In this document: positions 15,312 through 23,903 of the stretch, one piece after another
Numbering within the stretch: the stretch's first letter is position 1
Layout of the letters: the number at the start of each line of letters is the position of its first letter
Origin: Methanosphaera sp. SHI613
Lineage (GTDB): Archaea > Methanobacteriota > Methanobacteria > Methanobacteriales > Methanobacteriaceae
Length of the DNA: 34,369 nucleotides
Direction: 5' to 3'
NCBI GenBank assembly: GCA_003266145.1
Contig: MVJJ01000138.1
Span: 1 to 34,369, forward strand
Made by a program: the position numbers and the translations under genes
Notes under the pieces: model-generated
Told to the model about the DNA's origin: nothing
Databases searched by the model: none
The model's input: only the letters and a program-made list of their open reading frames with translations

Positions 15312-15878
15312 ATGATGCAATATTTAAAATGGAATGATGGCAATGAATATGATGGAAGTCAAATAAATCCATCATGGGCTTTCAAAGAATTCAAAGTTAA
15401 AGACTCAACGATAGTATCATGGATTGGACCAATGAACATTCAATCCGATAACTTAATAGACTATGAAGACGTAGGATTGGACATAAAGGGAAATAAAATG
15501 CTGCATTTCATCGTAGAACACTTCGATGAACAACCTGGTAATCTACGCTTGATTTATCACAGACAAAGATTGCTTGTAATGATTACAAGAGACATCTTAA
15601 AAGAATACTCTGTAGATACAACACAGGACGGCGACGACATATTCATAGGTAACGGAAAGCTATCTGTGTCAATAGCATCCGCATCAATAAGTTCAATGAA
15701 GATACACTTCGCATTAAACGTAACCACTGAGGGAACACCTGATGATGTTGAAACATCCGCCTTGGAGGATAACATGGACTTAAAAAATCTGGAACAACTT
15801 CAAGATAAAATAGCAAATGCATATATTGACTTTATGGATGATATTGAAAAGGACATAACCAAAACAAAAGTATTTTAG
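15312..15878 (+). CDS. DUF366 family protein, preQ0-pathway associated
   Basis: A 188-residue archaeal DUF366 protein (VSWIGPMNIQSDNLIDYEDV, FIVEHFDEQPGNLRLIYHRQRLL). Members are often found beside queD and queE, as here, so a role in 7-deazaguanine (archaeosine/preQ0) synthesis or regulation is inferred from context. The biochemical activity is unknown. It starts without a ribosome binding site at a TATA-proximal ATG (15312 or 15315). The queD ribosome binding site overlaps its stop codon, so the three genes are one operon. Confidence 0.82.
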   Translation: MMQYLKWNDGNEYDGSQINPSWAFKEFKVKDSTIVSWIGPMNIQSDNLIDYEDVGLDIKGNKMLHFIVEHFDEQPGNLRLIYHRQRLLVMITRDILKEYSVDTTQDGDDIFIGNGKLSVSIASASISSMKIHFALNVTTEGTPDDVETSALEDNMDLKNLEQLQDKIANAYIDFMDDIEKDITKTKVF

Positions 15879-15886
15879 GTGATAAT

Positions 15887-16378
15887 ATGATGAGAATAAA
15901 CTTGGATGGAATACATACAAACTTACGCTTTTCGGCAGCACACATGGTAATAGGTCATGAATCATGTGGAAAGATACATGGACACAGTTATATTGTCGAT
16001 GTTGAAGTTGAAGGTGAACGTTCAGGCCAATTTGGCTTTGTCATAGACTTCAAGGTATTGAAGAATATAACTCGCAGAATATGCAAATCCTTGGATCATA
16101 GGGTATTGGTACCAATTAACAGTCCGGACTTAAAAGTAACCTTTGAAGATGATAACACGATAGAATTTACAGTACTAGATTGCCTTGAATACAAGTTACC
16201 TAAACAGGACGTTGTATTGCTTCCAATAGAATCCACAACCGCAGAATCATTATCCACATACATCACAGAAAAGATAGTGGATGAAATAGAAGATAAGGAC
16301 ACATTATCCTACATTGAAGTACAGGTAAACGAGGGTATAGGTCAAGGGGCAAGCTATCGTAAATATATAGAACATTAA
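15887..16378 (+). CDS. queD: 6-carboxytetrahydropterin synthase
   Basis: A 163-residue QueD/PTPS-family protein. Zinc ligands are seen in FSAAH near residue 15 and in the HGH of CGKIHGHSY (about 27-35), where the Cys is the catalytic residue of QueD-type enzymes. DHRVL and the late Glu-rich strand also fit. It makes 6-carboxy-tetrahydropterin from dihydroneopterin triphosphate, the first dedicated step toward preQ0. AGGTGAT at 15877-15883 serves ATG 15887 or 15890. It lies between DUF366 and queE. Confidence 0.92.
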   Translation: MMRINLDGIHTNLRFSAAHMVIGHESCGKIHGHSYIVDVEVEGERSGQFGFVIDFKVLKNITRRICKSLDHRVLVPINSPDLKVTFEDDNTIEFTVLDCLEYKLPKQDVVLLPIESTTAESLSTYITEKIVDEIEDKDTLSYIEVQVNEGIGQGASYRKYIEH

Positions 16379-16403
16379 TCAACTACTATTTAGGGAGGTT
16401 TTT

Positions 16404-17102
16404 ATTATCTCATCTAACATTAATGAAATATTCTCAAGTATTCAGGGTGAAGGAAAACTCATAGGAAAAAGACAGATATTCATTAGATTTTCAGGATGTA
16501 ATATAGACTGCCTTTACTGTGACACAACTGGAAGCAAATCATTCGATACGGGTAAAGAATATTCATATGAAGCACTCAATGATGAAATTCAATCATTGAT
16601 GACCGACGACTTTCATTCACTCGAGTTAACAGGTGGCGAACCATTAATACATGCACAATATATAAAGGAATTCCTGAGCAAATATCCATATCCTGCAATG
16701 TTGGAAACGAACGCGACTTTGCCGGATAATCTATCACTATTAAAGGATGTTATAGATATCGTCTCTATGGATATAAAGTTGCCCGATCACTTTGAAGATA
16801 ATGCACAATGGCAAGAGGTATATGCCATGGAATTGGAATCAATCAAAATCATGCAGGAAGAGAATATTGACTATTATCTCAAGATAGTAGTCAGCCCAAA
16901 GACTCCTCTGGATGTTGTTGAGGGAATCATGAATGACTTAAAAGGAATTCAATCGGATGATGTTGAGTTAATAATCCAACCTGTAAGTCCTATGGACAGA
17001 TGGGTTGAAAAAACTCATCTATTTGAAATTTCAGAACTTGTAGGAAAATATTGTCCCGTGTCAATCATTCCTCAGATACATAAATATATGCATATAGAAT
17101 AA
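16404..17102 (+). CDS. queE: 7-carboxy-7-deazaguanine synthase (radical SAM), non-canonical start
   Basis: About 232 residues. NEIFSSIQGEG at the N-terminus and the radical SAM cluster motif CNIDCLYC (C-x3-C-x2-C) are complete, followed by ELTGGEPL for SAM binding. It converts carboxy-tetrahydropterin to 7-carboxy-7-deazaguanine after QueD. GGGAGG at 16393-16398 is correctly placed, but the codon after it is ATT (16404) or ATC (16407). There is no ATG, GTG or TTG in frame before the cluster; the first in-frame ATG is 16596, well past it. It either uses ATT, carries a start mutation, or reflects a base error at 16406. Confidence 0.88.
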   Translation: MISSNINEIFSSIQGEGKLIGKRQIFIRFSGCNIDCLYCDTTGSKSFDTGKEYSYEALNDEIQSLMTDDFHSLELTGGEPLIHAQYIKEFLSKYPYPAMLETNATLPDNLSLLKDVIDIVSMDIKLPDHFEDNAQWQEVYAMELESIKIMQEENIDYYLKIVVSPKTPLDVVEGIMNDLKGIQSDDVELIIQPVSPMDRWVEKTHLFEISELVGKYCPVSIIPQIHKYMHIE

Positions 17103-17240
17103 TTCATTATTTTTCATTTTTTTTTAACTTATGTTGTTAAAGCTCTTTTTCATAACCAATCCTTTTTTCTCTTATTTTAAAGAATCTCATAATGTTTCCA
17201 ACAAATCAATAAAATTTAAAAAATATTATTATAACTTAAA

Positions 17241-17248
17241 TTATAAAT
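17241..17248 (+). promoter_or_regulatory. TATA box of the protease-adhesin gene
   Basis: TTATAAAT at 17241-17248 gives an expected transcription start near 17270 and a leader of about 38 bases that contains GGGGA at 17295-17299 before the ATG at 17308. Upstream, 17103-17240 is A+T-rich with T tracts (17110-17125) that probably terminate queE. Confidence 0.45.
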
Positions 17249-17307
17249 AGTATTATTCAAAGAAAATTTTTTCAATTTAACAAATTAACCAATAATGGGG
17301 AAAAACC

Positions 17308-20300
17308 ATGAAAAAAATAAATAAGAATGTAATACTATTAGTTATGGTTATAATGACAGCTATATTCTTATCAGGTAGCGTGGCAGCTATCGATTCATCT
17401 GATGAAGATATGATGACCGAATCAACACTGTTGTCTGATAGTAATGTTGTCGTGGATACTACAGCTAATGAAGATATCCCTATCCATAATGAAATAACAA
17501 ATGATAATGGTTCGGCAGACACTCAAAATAATAATAAGACATTAAAATCGGATAAGTTATCTGAGATATATGTAAATTCACAGGCCAGTCCATCAAGCAC
17601 AGGCGCCGATAGACAAAATCCGACAACATTAAACAATGCAATTAACAACATCGAAGACGGCGGAATTATCTACCTGGTCACTGATTCATTCACAGATACA
17701 TACAATCTGACTTCAACAATCACATTAAGCAGGTACTCAAACAATTTAAACTCATTAAACATAATCGGTGAAGAAAACAAAAGCATAACCATCTCCGGAA
17801 ATAACATTACACAGATATTGAACATATATTCAACAACACTAAACATATCCAATGTCAACTTTGCAGATACAGAGTTATCCACCTCAAGTTCAATATATGC
17901 AAGCAGTTCGACAATAAACTTCATAAATTGCAGTTTCACCAATAACTATCGTAAGGATTACGGATCAAGCATTTACGCATCATACTCCACAATCTATTTG
18001 AATGGATGTGTATTTGATAATAACACGGCAGACTATGGGGGAGCCATTTACCTGTCCCATTCCAATATTACAATAGATTCAACACAATTTACCAATAATC
18101 AAGCATTCAGTGGAGCAGCAATCTATGCATTACAGTCCAATGTTCAAAGTATCAATTCCACATACGCTTTAAACAATGCAAGTTTTGGCGCTTCAATATT
18201 CAACTACAAATCAAATATCACATGTAACAATACACGATTTACCAACAATTCAGCATTATACTATGGTGGAGCAGTATTACAATTGGATACTGGAAAAGCA
18301 CTGGTAAACAATTCATATTTTATTGCAAATTCCGCACTATATGGAGGAGCAGTCTATATAATGCAATCTGATTTAAACATTACGGGCACGGTATTTGAGG
18401 ACAATACGGCACAGACAGCTTCAAGTGTATACTCATACAATAATACAATCGGCATAAAAAACAGCTGTCTTGTTGACAATCCATCTAATGCTTCCCTAGT
18501 TCATATAATGTATCCTAAAAACTATCTTATCGATGATAACTGGTGGGGACAAAACAATCCTGACTTCTATAAGGTAACTGGAGGATACATCCCTGATACG
18601 TGGGTATTAATGACCTTCAGAAATTATACTTCAAATGTGGATGGTCAGTTAAATCTAAGCGTATCCATAAATCAGCTAAGCAGTCAGAACACTCTTCAAA
18701 GTCCTATACCTACAAGAAAAGTTATATTTTCATCCGATAATGGTATTTTCACTCAAGACGTGATGGACATCACGACAAACGTAAGTAATTTATATGATGG
18801 TAATTCAACGGTTTATGCAAGTATAGACAATCAACAAATGCAGTTAAACGCTAAAGTAATCCCAACAATTCTCATAGAAAACTACACAACAAGCTTAAAC
18901 AATATAAATCTCACAATAACTGCCAACAAGGATATTTCAGGTAATTTCAATTTAACAATTAACAACTACACTTCTAAACTAACTGCCAAACAGAAAACAA
19001 GATTATACTATCCGATATCTGACTTAAATCCTGGAGAATATGTGATAAAGTTAACATACTCCGGAAATTCAAAATATGACAAGACAAGTGTTTATTCATA
19101 TCTTACAATCCAAATAAATGAATACATACAAAATGAAACAATCACTCCGACATTAACAAAGGCTATCGTTAATTCAACATCCATTCCATCAAAGTACAGC
19201 TTACTTGATCTGGGTTTACTTACTCCCGTCAAATCGCAGGGATCAGCAGGCAGCTGTGTATCCTTTGCAGCAGTAGGAGTAATGGAATCAGCACTAAAGA
19301 AATTGACCAACATAACATATGACCTGTCAGAAAATAATGTAAAAAACATGTTTAAGAAATACTCCATCTATGGTCTAAGCGGTCTGGAACCAAATGACGG
19401 TGGATACGATATGGAACCTGTCGGATATTTGGCAGGCGGATTCGGCCCGGTATTAGAGCAAATCGATGAATATAACACGCAATCACATATCTCCAATGTC
19501 TTCGAGCCATTATTCCAGGCACAGAACGTGTATTTCATACCTGCACGTAAGAATTTCACAGACAACAACCTCATTAAAGAGGCCATAATGAAATATGGTC
19601 CTGTATATACAGGTGTAAAACTAAGCAGTAACTTGAATCAATATAACATAGGGGTTAATAAGGCAACCCATGCAGTATGTATAGTCGGATGGGATGATAA
19701 ATACAGTAAAACCAATTTCTCACCTAATGCTCCAGGTGATGGTGCATTCATTATAAAAAATTCATGGGGAGAAAACACGGGAAACAATGGTTATCAATAC
19801 GTTTCATATTACGATAGCGTTATTGGAAATCTTCCTTACGTGAATGACTACAATTCAGTAAACTTTGTGGTTGACTTTGATAACTGCTATAACTATTCCA
19901 ACATATATCAATATGACAGTGTATGCTATGTATATGAATTAGGTGATACTGACGGCCAATATTGGATTAACAACTCTTATACCATTCAGAATGATGAGGT
20001 AATCTCAGCTATTGGAACATACTTCGTGGATGCCTCCCAATATGAGATGAAAGTATACATCAACAATAATCTGGTAACTACAAAATCAGGTAAGCTAACA
20101 CAGCCTGGTTATCAGACTATACAATTGGATAACTTCTATCGCGTTAAGAAATACGATGAGGTAATGGTCGTCATAGGTATCCAACAAAATATATCCAGTG
20201 ATAAAATATATGTACCGTTACATGATACTGAATACCCTGTACTAGGCACAAATCCAAAATCATACATAAGTTACACGGGACTTCAATATGAAAACCTACA

Positions 20301-21522
20301 AAATATGGACACGGTTGCTCCTATAAAAGTATATACATTGAATGTAGCCGAGTTTGATACACAAGTAGACCTAGAATCAGATATGGTAAAATTCAAAACA
20401 GACATAAGTAATCTGGATGATGATGCTAAGCTATACTATAAAATAAATGATGAATTTATCACAGACTCCAACGGAAATATCCTGTATGATGACATAAATG
20501 CCAATACAAGTAGTATTGAATTGAATCGTGATAAAAACACCTTCACCACAAACAACGTTACACTGGAGACCATCCTTTCATATAAAGGATTGAACATTAC
20601 AAAAACAGTCCAATTCAATCCGATAACAGAAATCAGATTGGAAATAGGCAACATAACAGCATACATCAACACAAAACTTCAACTAACCGTAAATGTAATA
20701 AATCAGGATAACGAAAAGTTAAACGATGGATACATACAGTTTACTGATGTAACGGGTAAAGTATTGACCATGGGTGATGTTGAAAATGGACTTTCAATAG
20801 TCAACATAACATTCAATAAAATCTACGATGACATATTGACCCTAACATACTATGATGATATGGGAAAACAATTGGCAGAAAGTATCACCAACTTAACCAT
20901 TAAGAAGCATGACGTGATTATTCAGATGAACAACATGACGGCTGATGCAGGCTCTACAGTCAACATAACTGCAAAGGTAACTGATGAAAACGGAGAAAAC
21001 ATTAGCAATGGAAAAGTAGTATTTAAAATCAACGGTAAAACAGTCAAGGATACGAGTGGTAAAGTACTCTATGTAAAAGTGGTTGATGGAATTGCATCAA
21101 TGGAATACGTTATTTCTTCTGATCTTGCTGGTAAGGACCTGCTTGTTCAGGTTGCATACTCCGGTTCAAGCATCTACGATTCAGTAAAAAACGAATCAGT
21201 CATTTCAATCAACAACCTAACCCCTTCAATCAGATGTGAAGATATCACTGCTACTAAATCAAGTCAAATAACATTAAACGCATGGGTAAATGATGGAAAT
21301 GTTCCAATCACGACAGGTAAGGTGGTATTTAAAATCAATGGAAAAACAGTTAAGGATGCAAATGGAAAGGTCATATATGCAAAGATAGTCAATGGATTTG
21401 TAAGCGTTAACTATACTCTACCTGATTCCATGAATGCTAAGAACTATACCATAACAGCCGTATTACTATCATCTGATTATCCAAAACTCGAAGATACAAA
21501 GACATTAACTATAATGGAGTAA
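17308..21522 (+). CDS. Secreted adhesin-like protein with internal papain-type protease domain
   Basis: A 1404-residue protein. Residues 1-27 are a signal peptide. About 60-410 form right-handed beta-helix repeats (GGAIY and FxxN-xA patterns), and about 500-605 an Ig-like domain. About 625-870 is a C1A cysteine protease: TPVKSQGSAGSCVSF with nucleophile C650, H788 in THAVCIVGWDD, N818 in IIKNSWGE and the oxyanion Gln644. The C-terminus holds Ig-like repeats; the last two share KVVFKINGKTVKD at residues 1236 and 1338. No membrane anchor or pseudomurein-binding repeat is seen. It is very rich in Asn, Ser and Thr. It is likely extracellular, in adhesion, protein digestion or self-processing. Confidence 0.9.
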   Translation: MKKINKNVILLVMVIMTAIFLSGSVAAIDSSDEDMMTESTLLSDSNVVVDTTANEDIPIHNEITNDNGSADTQNNNKTLKSDKLSEIYVNSQASPSSTGADRQNPTTLNNAINNIEDGGIIYLVTDSFTDTYNLTSTITLSRYSNNLNSLNIIGEENKSITISGNNITQILNIYSTTLNISNVNFADTELSTSSSIYASSSTINFINCSFTNNYRKDYGSSIYASYSTIYLNGCVFDNNTADYGGAIYLSHSNITIDSTQFTNNQAFSGAAIYALQSNVQSINSTYALNNASFGASIFNYKSNITCNNTRFTNNSALYYGGAVLQLDTGKALVNNSYFIANSALYGGAVYIMQSDLNITGTVFEDNTAQTASSVYSYNNTIGIKNSCLVDNPSNASLVHIMYPKNYLIDDNWWGQNNPDFYKVTGGYIPDTWVLMTFRNYTSNVDGQLNLSVSINQLSSQNTLQSPIPTRKVIFSSDNGIFTQDVMDITTNVSNLYDGNSTVYASIDNQQMQLNAKVIPTILIENYTTSLNNINLTITANKDISGNFNLTINNYTSKLTAKQKTRLYYPISDLNPGEYVIKLTYSGNSKYDKTSVYSYLTIQINEYIQNETITPTLTKAIVNSTSIPSKYSLLDLGLLTPVKSQGSAGSCVSFAAVGVMESALKKLTNITYDLSENNVKNMFKKYSIYGLSGLEPNDGGYDMEPVGYLAGGFGPVLEQIDEYNTQSHISNVFEPLFQAQNVYFIPARKNFTDNNLIKEAIMKYGPVYTGVKLSSNLNQYNIGVNKATHAVCIVGWDDKYSKTNFSPNAPGDGAFIIKNSWGENTGNNGYQYVSYYDSVIGNLPYVNDYNSVNFVVDFDNCYNYSNIYQYDSVCYVYELGDTDGQYWINNSYTIQNDEVISAIGTYFVDASQYEMKVYINNNLVTTKSGKLTQPGYQTIQLDNFYRVKKYDEVMVVIGIQQNISSDKIYVPLHDTEYPVLGTNPKSYISYTGLQYENLQNMDTVAPIKVYTLNVAEFDTQVDLESDMVKFKTDISNLDDDAKLYYKINDEFITDSNGNILYDDINANTSSIELNRDKNTFTTNNVTLETILSYKGLNITKTVQFNPITEIRLEIGNITAYINTKLQLTVNVINQDNEKLNDGYIQFTDVTGKVLTMGDVENGLSIVNITFNKIYDDILTLTYYDDMGKQLAESITNLTIKKHDVIIQMNNMTADAGSTVNITAKVTDENGENISNGKVVFKINGKTVKDTSGKVLYVKVVDGIASMEYVISSDLAGKDLLVQVAYSGSSIYDSVKNESVISINNLTPSIRCEDITATKSSQITLNAWVNDGNVPITTGKVVFKINGKTVKDANGKVIYAKIVNGFVSVNYTLPDSMNAKNYTITAVLLSSDYPKLEDTKTLTIME
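21010..21390 (+). repeat. Tandem Ig-like repeat near the adhesin C-terminus
   Basis: Blocks starting at 21010 and 21316 are 306 bases (102 codons) apart and encode nearly identical strands: GKVVFKINGKTVKD, then an S/NGKV(L/I)Y strand. DNA differs mainly at third positions, so the duplication is under protein-level selection or moderately old. Confidence 0.75.
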
Positions 21523-21619
21523 TTTATTTTCTTCTTACTTCCTTTTTTAACTATTTTTTCACATATTCTATTTTTTTACCTTTATCGGGGATGTTACTAT
21601 TTTTCCGGATTTTATTTGG

Positions 21620-21691
21620 GGTTGTTGAAAAGCAGGTTGCTTAAATTATAAATTAAAGCATAATTGAGTGGTTGTTCAGAAGTAGGTTGAT
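21620..21691 (+). repeat. Imperfect direct repeat, 22 bases, spacing 50
   Basis: GGTTGTTGAAAAGCAGGTTGCT (first copy 21620-21641) and its relative at 21670-21691 differ at four positions. GGTTGTTGAAAAG resembles ends seen on some insertion sequences, which is a weak similarity. They may be remnants of element ends or a chance local duplication. Confidence 0.4.
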
Positions 21692-21909
21692 GAATCTTTT
21701 ATAGACAATTTTATATTAATCTAAATTATTAATAAAGAATTATTAAGTATTAATATATTCTATTATTTGCAATAATCTTCTATTTTTTATAATTAACTAA
21801 ATTAAAAGTTCAGTTAATTAAATTGAATGTTTTAAGTAACTTTAATTTAAAAGAGCATTTGTACTGTTTAAATGGAATAAAAATAAATAATTAAATTTAA
21901 ATATGGTAA

Positions 21910-22026
21910 ATTTGGGAATATTATAAACATGGCATTAATGAAAGCATGCTAAAGAACCTTGGAACAGAATTGTTTCACGTTCTCTTATCTGTCATGACCT
22001 TTGGTCCATCCAATCTAAGGGGGTAA
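21910..22026 (+). pseudogene. Probable remnant of a coding sequence
   Basis: Thirty-eight codons are open from after a stop at 21907 to a TAA at 22024. The predicted tail contains SMLKNLGTELFHVLLSVMTF, protein-like in composition and more G+C-rich than its surroundings. There is no start codon or ribosome binding site that would make a sensible gene. It could be the C-terminus of a decayed transposase or other lost gene. I could not identify it. Confidence 0.35.
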
Positions 22027-22164
22027 TGTTTCTACTGAATGCTTTGTATTTAATTATATTTGCCATATTATCCATTTTATATTATGATTATCGGGTTTTT
22101 CAACTTTCACTTGTCGACAAATTATTATTTTTTTTTCATTTTTTATCTGCAGCATATTGTAATA

Positions 22165-22219
22165 AATTTATATTATGAAGTCCATAGTATTAATTAGGTT
22201 ATTATTTTTTTTTAATAAC
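22165..22219 (+). promoter_or_regulatory. Promoter and leader hairpin of the CBS gene cluster
   Basis: A TATA-like stretch AATTTATATTATG lies near 22165-22177. A 7-bp hairpin GTTATTA (22198-22204) / TAATAAC (22213-22219) with an all-T loop lies just ahead of the ribosome binding site. It could influence translation initiation; this is inference. Confidence 0.35.
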
Positions 22220-22238
22220 ACACGGAGTAGTGATAAAC

Positions 22239-22817
22239 ATGGATATGGAAATGAAAGATAGTATTGGTATTAAGGATGCTATGACCTATAATGTCATTAC
22301 AGCTACGAGTAACACGACGGTTTCTGAAATAGCAACAATAATGACTGAAAATGATATAAGTTCCGTGGTTATTCTTGATGATGAAGTTGAAGGGATTGTT
22401 ACAAGTAGCAGTATAATATCAAAGGTAGTATCGAAGAATATTGCACCAAAAGATATTACTGCAGATATGATTATGACAGATTATATTAGCATTGGCTTAA
22501 ATGCTTCTTTAATTGAAGCTTCATCAATAATGTTAAAAAACAATTCTAAACTAGTGTTGGTAATGGAAGATAAACAGTTAAAAGGTATTATTTCCCAGAC
22601 CGATATAGTTAGAGTTTCACCTGAATTAATTGAATTATTTGTCGAACAAAGTAACATCGATGAAAAAACATACTCTGATGATGTCAACTATAAAACAGAT
22701 TATGATGAAAATCTTGATGAGGGTGTATGTGAAAAATGTGGTGTCTATGGCCAACTAGATGAAGTTGACGGTCAATTTTTATGTTCTAGTTGTATAGATG
22801 AATCCGATGATGACTAA
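22239..22817 (+). CDS. CBS-pair protein with C-terminal zinc ribbon
   Basis: A 192-residue protein. Two CBS motifs (about 10-60 and 72-125; DAMTYNVITATSNTTVSEIA, DMIMTDYISIGLNASLIEAS) form one nucleotide-binding pair. A C-terminal ribbon follows: CEKCGVYGQ and a second C-x2-C in FLCSSCIDESDDD. Start ATG 22239; an in-frame GTG at 22230 lies in the GGAGTAGTGAT ribosome binding region. CBS pairs usually sense adenine nucleotides or SAM; the ligand is not predictable. Co-transcription with the next gene is likely (46-base gap). Confidence 0.82.
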   Translation: MDMEMKDSIGIKDAMTYNVITATSNTTVSEIATIMTENDISSVVILDDEVEGIVTSSSIISKVVSKNIAPKDITADMIMTDYISIGLNASLIEASSIMLKNNSKLVLVMEDKQLKGIISQTDIVRVSPELIELFVEQSNIDEKTYSDDVNYKTDYDENLDEGVCEKCGVYGQLDEVDGQFLCSSCIDESDDD

Positions 22818-22863
22818 GAAATATCCAATAAAATACGATAACGAATAATAGGAGTGAATAATT

Positions 22864-23805
22864 ATGCGAAATAAATTAATCAATAAAATTAACACGATTG
22901 GAAATCCAACAAACTTACAAATAACTAAAAAAGCAGACACTGATGGAGATATAATGGATATTGCTCGTAAAGATGTCGTAACAGCATCTCAAAGTGCATC
23001 CATAATTGAAATTGCAAATTTAATGAGTAAAGAAAACTTCAGAAGAGTACCAATAACAGACCCTGGTAGTGGAAAACTAATAGGAATAGTTACAACAATG
23101 GATATTCTTGACTTCTTTGGTGGAGGAAAAAAATTCAATCTAATAACACAAAAACATCAAGGAAACTTCCTATCAGCAATAAATGCACCTATTAAAGAAA
23201 TCATGACAACCGGCGTAAAAACAATGACCAACAAGGACACTATAGTTGATGCAGCTACATTAATGTTAGAAGAAGACCTCGGTGGATTCCCAGTTGTCAA
23301 TTCCGAAAATAAAATTGTAGGGATAGTAACTGAAGGGGATATCGTCGATAAATTAAATAAATTAGTAGCAAACGAAGAAGTTCAGGATGTAATGGCAACA
23401 AAATTGATTACAACAACTCCAGGTACACCTATTGAAGGTATTGCAAAAATAATGGTAAGAAATTCCTTAAGAAGAGTTCCAATTGTCGGTGAAGATAAAA
23501 ACTCACAGTCCAAAGAAGAAAAATTATTGGGATTTGTTACAGCATCAGATATACTAAAATACATAGGAGAACACAAATTATTCGCTAAATTATTCTCTAA
23601 TGAAGGTGAAGATGTAGTAAATACAACTGTCGATGAATTAATGGTAACAGACTTAATAACCGTGTCAAAATATGATAAATTAGGAACTGTTGCTAATTTA
23701 ATGATGGAAAATGATATTAGGGGAGTACCAGTAGTTGATGAGGATACCAATGCATTGATTGGTATAATAACCATTAGGGATTTATTAAAATCAATTATTG
23801 AATAG
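22864..23805 (+). CDS. Four-CBS-domain protein
   Basis: A 313-residue protein made almost entirely of CBS motifs: about 30-85 (ARKDVVTASQSASIIEIANL), 107-160 (IMTTGVKTMTNKDTIVDAAT), 170-235 and 258-311. Two CBS pairs are expected to bind nucleotides in a disc-like dimer. There is no enzyme domain. GGAGTGA before the ATG is the ribosome binding site. It lies between two other CBS genes. Role probably energy-state sensing or regulation of a partner; no partner is apparent. Confidence 0.85.
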   Translation: MRNKLINKINTIGNPTNLQITKKADTDGDIMDIARKDVVTASQSASIIEIANLMSKENFRRVPITDPGSGKLIGIVTTMDILDFFGGGKKFNLITQKHQGNFLSAINAPIKEIMTTGVKTMTNKDTIVDAATLMLEEDLGGFPVVNSENKIVGIVTEGDIVDKLNKLVANEEVQDVMATKLITTTPGTPIEGIAKIMVRNSLRRVPIVGEDKNSQSKEEKLLGFVTASDILKYIGEHKLFAKLFSNEGEDVVNTTVDELMVTDLITVSKYDKLGTVANLMMENDIRGVPVVDEDTNALIGIITIRDLLKSIIE

Positions 23806-23903
23806 GCTTTTCAATTTATTAATATTGTTTTTGACTATAGGTATTTATTATAAGTTAAAGATAATATTAATTATACTTAAAAAAATACAGGGAGTCGATT
23901 TAA

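Larger units (their letters stand above)
21523..22164. other. Intergenic region with diverged repeats and decayed coding sequence
   Basis: This gap has no intact gene. T-rich sequence at 21525-21580 probably terminates the adhesin transcript. Two related 22-base segments lie at 21620 and 21670, and a fragmentary ORF at 21910-22026. The remainder is strongly A+T-rich with no recognisable RNA. The pattern fits a degraded insertion, but no element can be named. Confidence 0.45.

Noticed and set aside
16596..17102. Short queE starting at the internal ATG 16596
   Set aside because: This would remove the radical SAM cluster cysteines and the conserved N-terminus, which are intact upstream in the same frame.
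21940..22026. Small structured RNA or tRNA in the more G+C-rich patch
   Set aside because: GACCTTTGGTC and other short pairs occur, but no cloverleaf, TTCGA arm or stable long stem could be built; an open frame explains it better.
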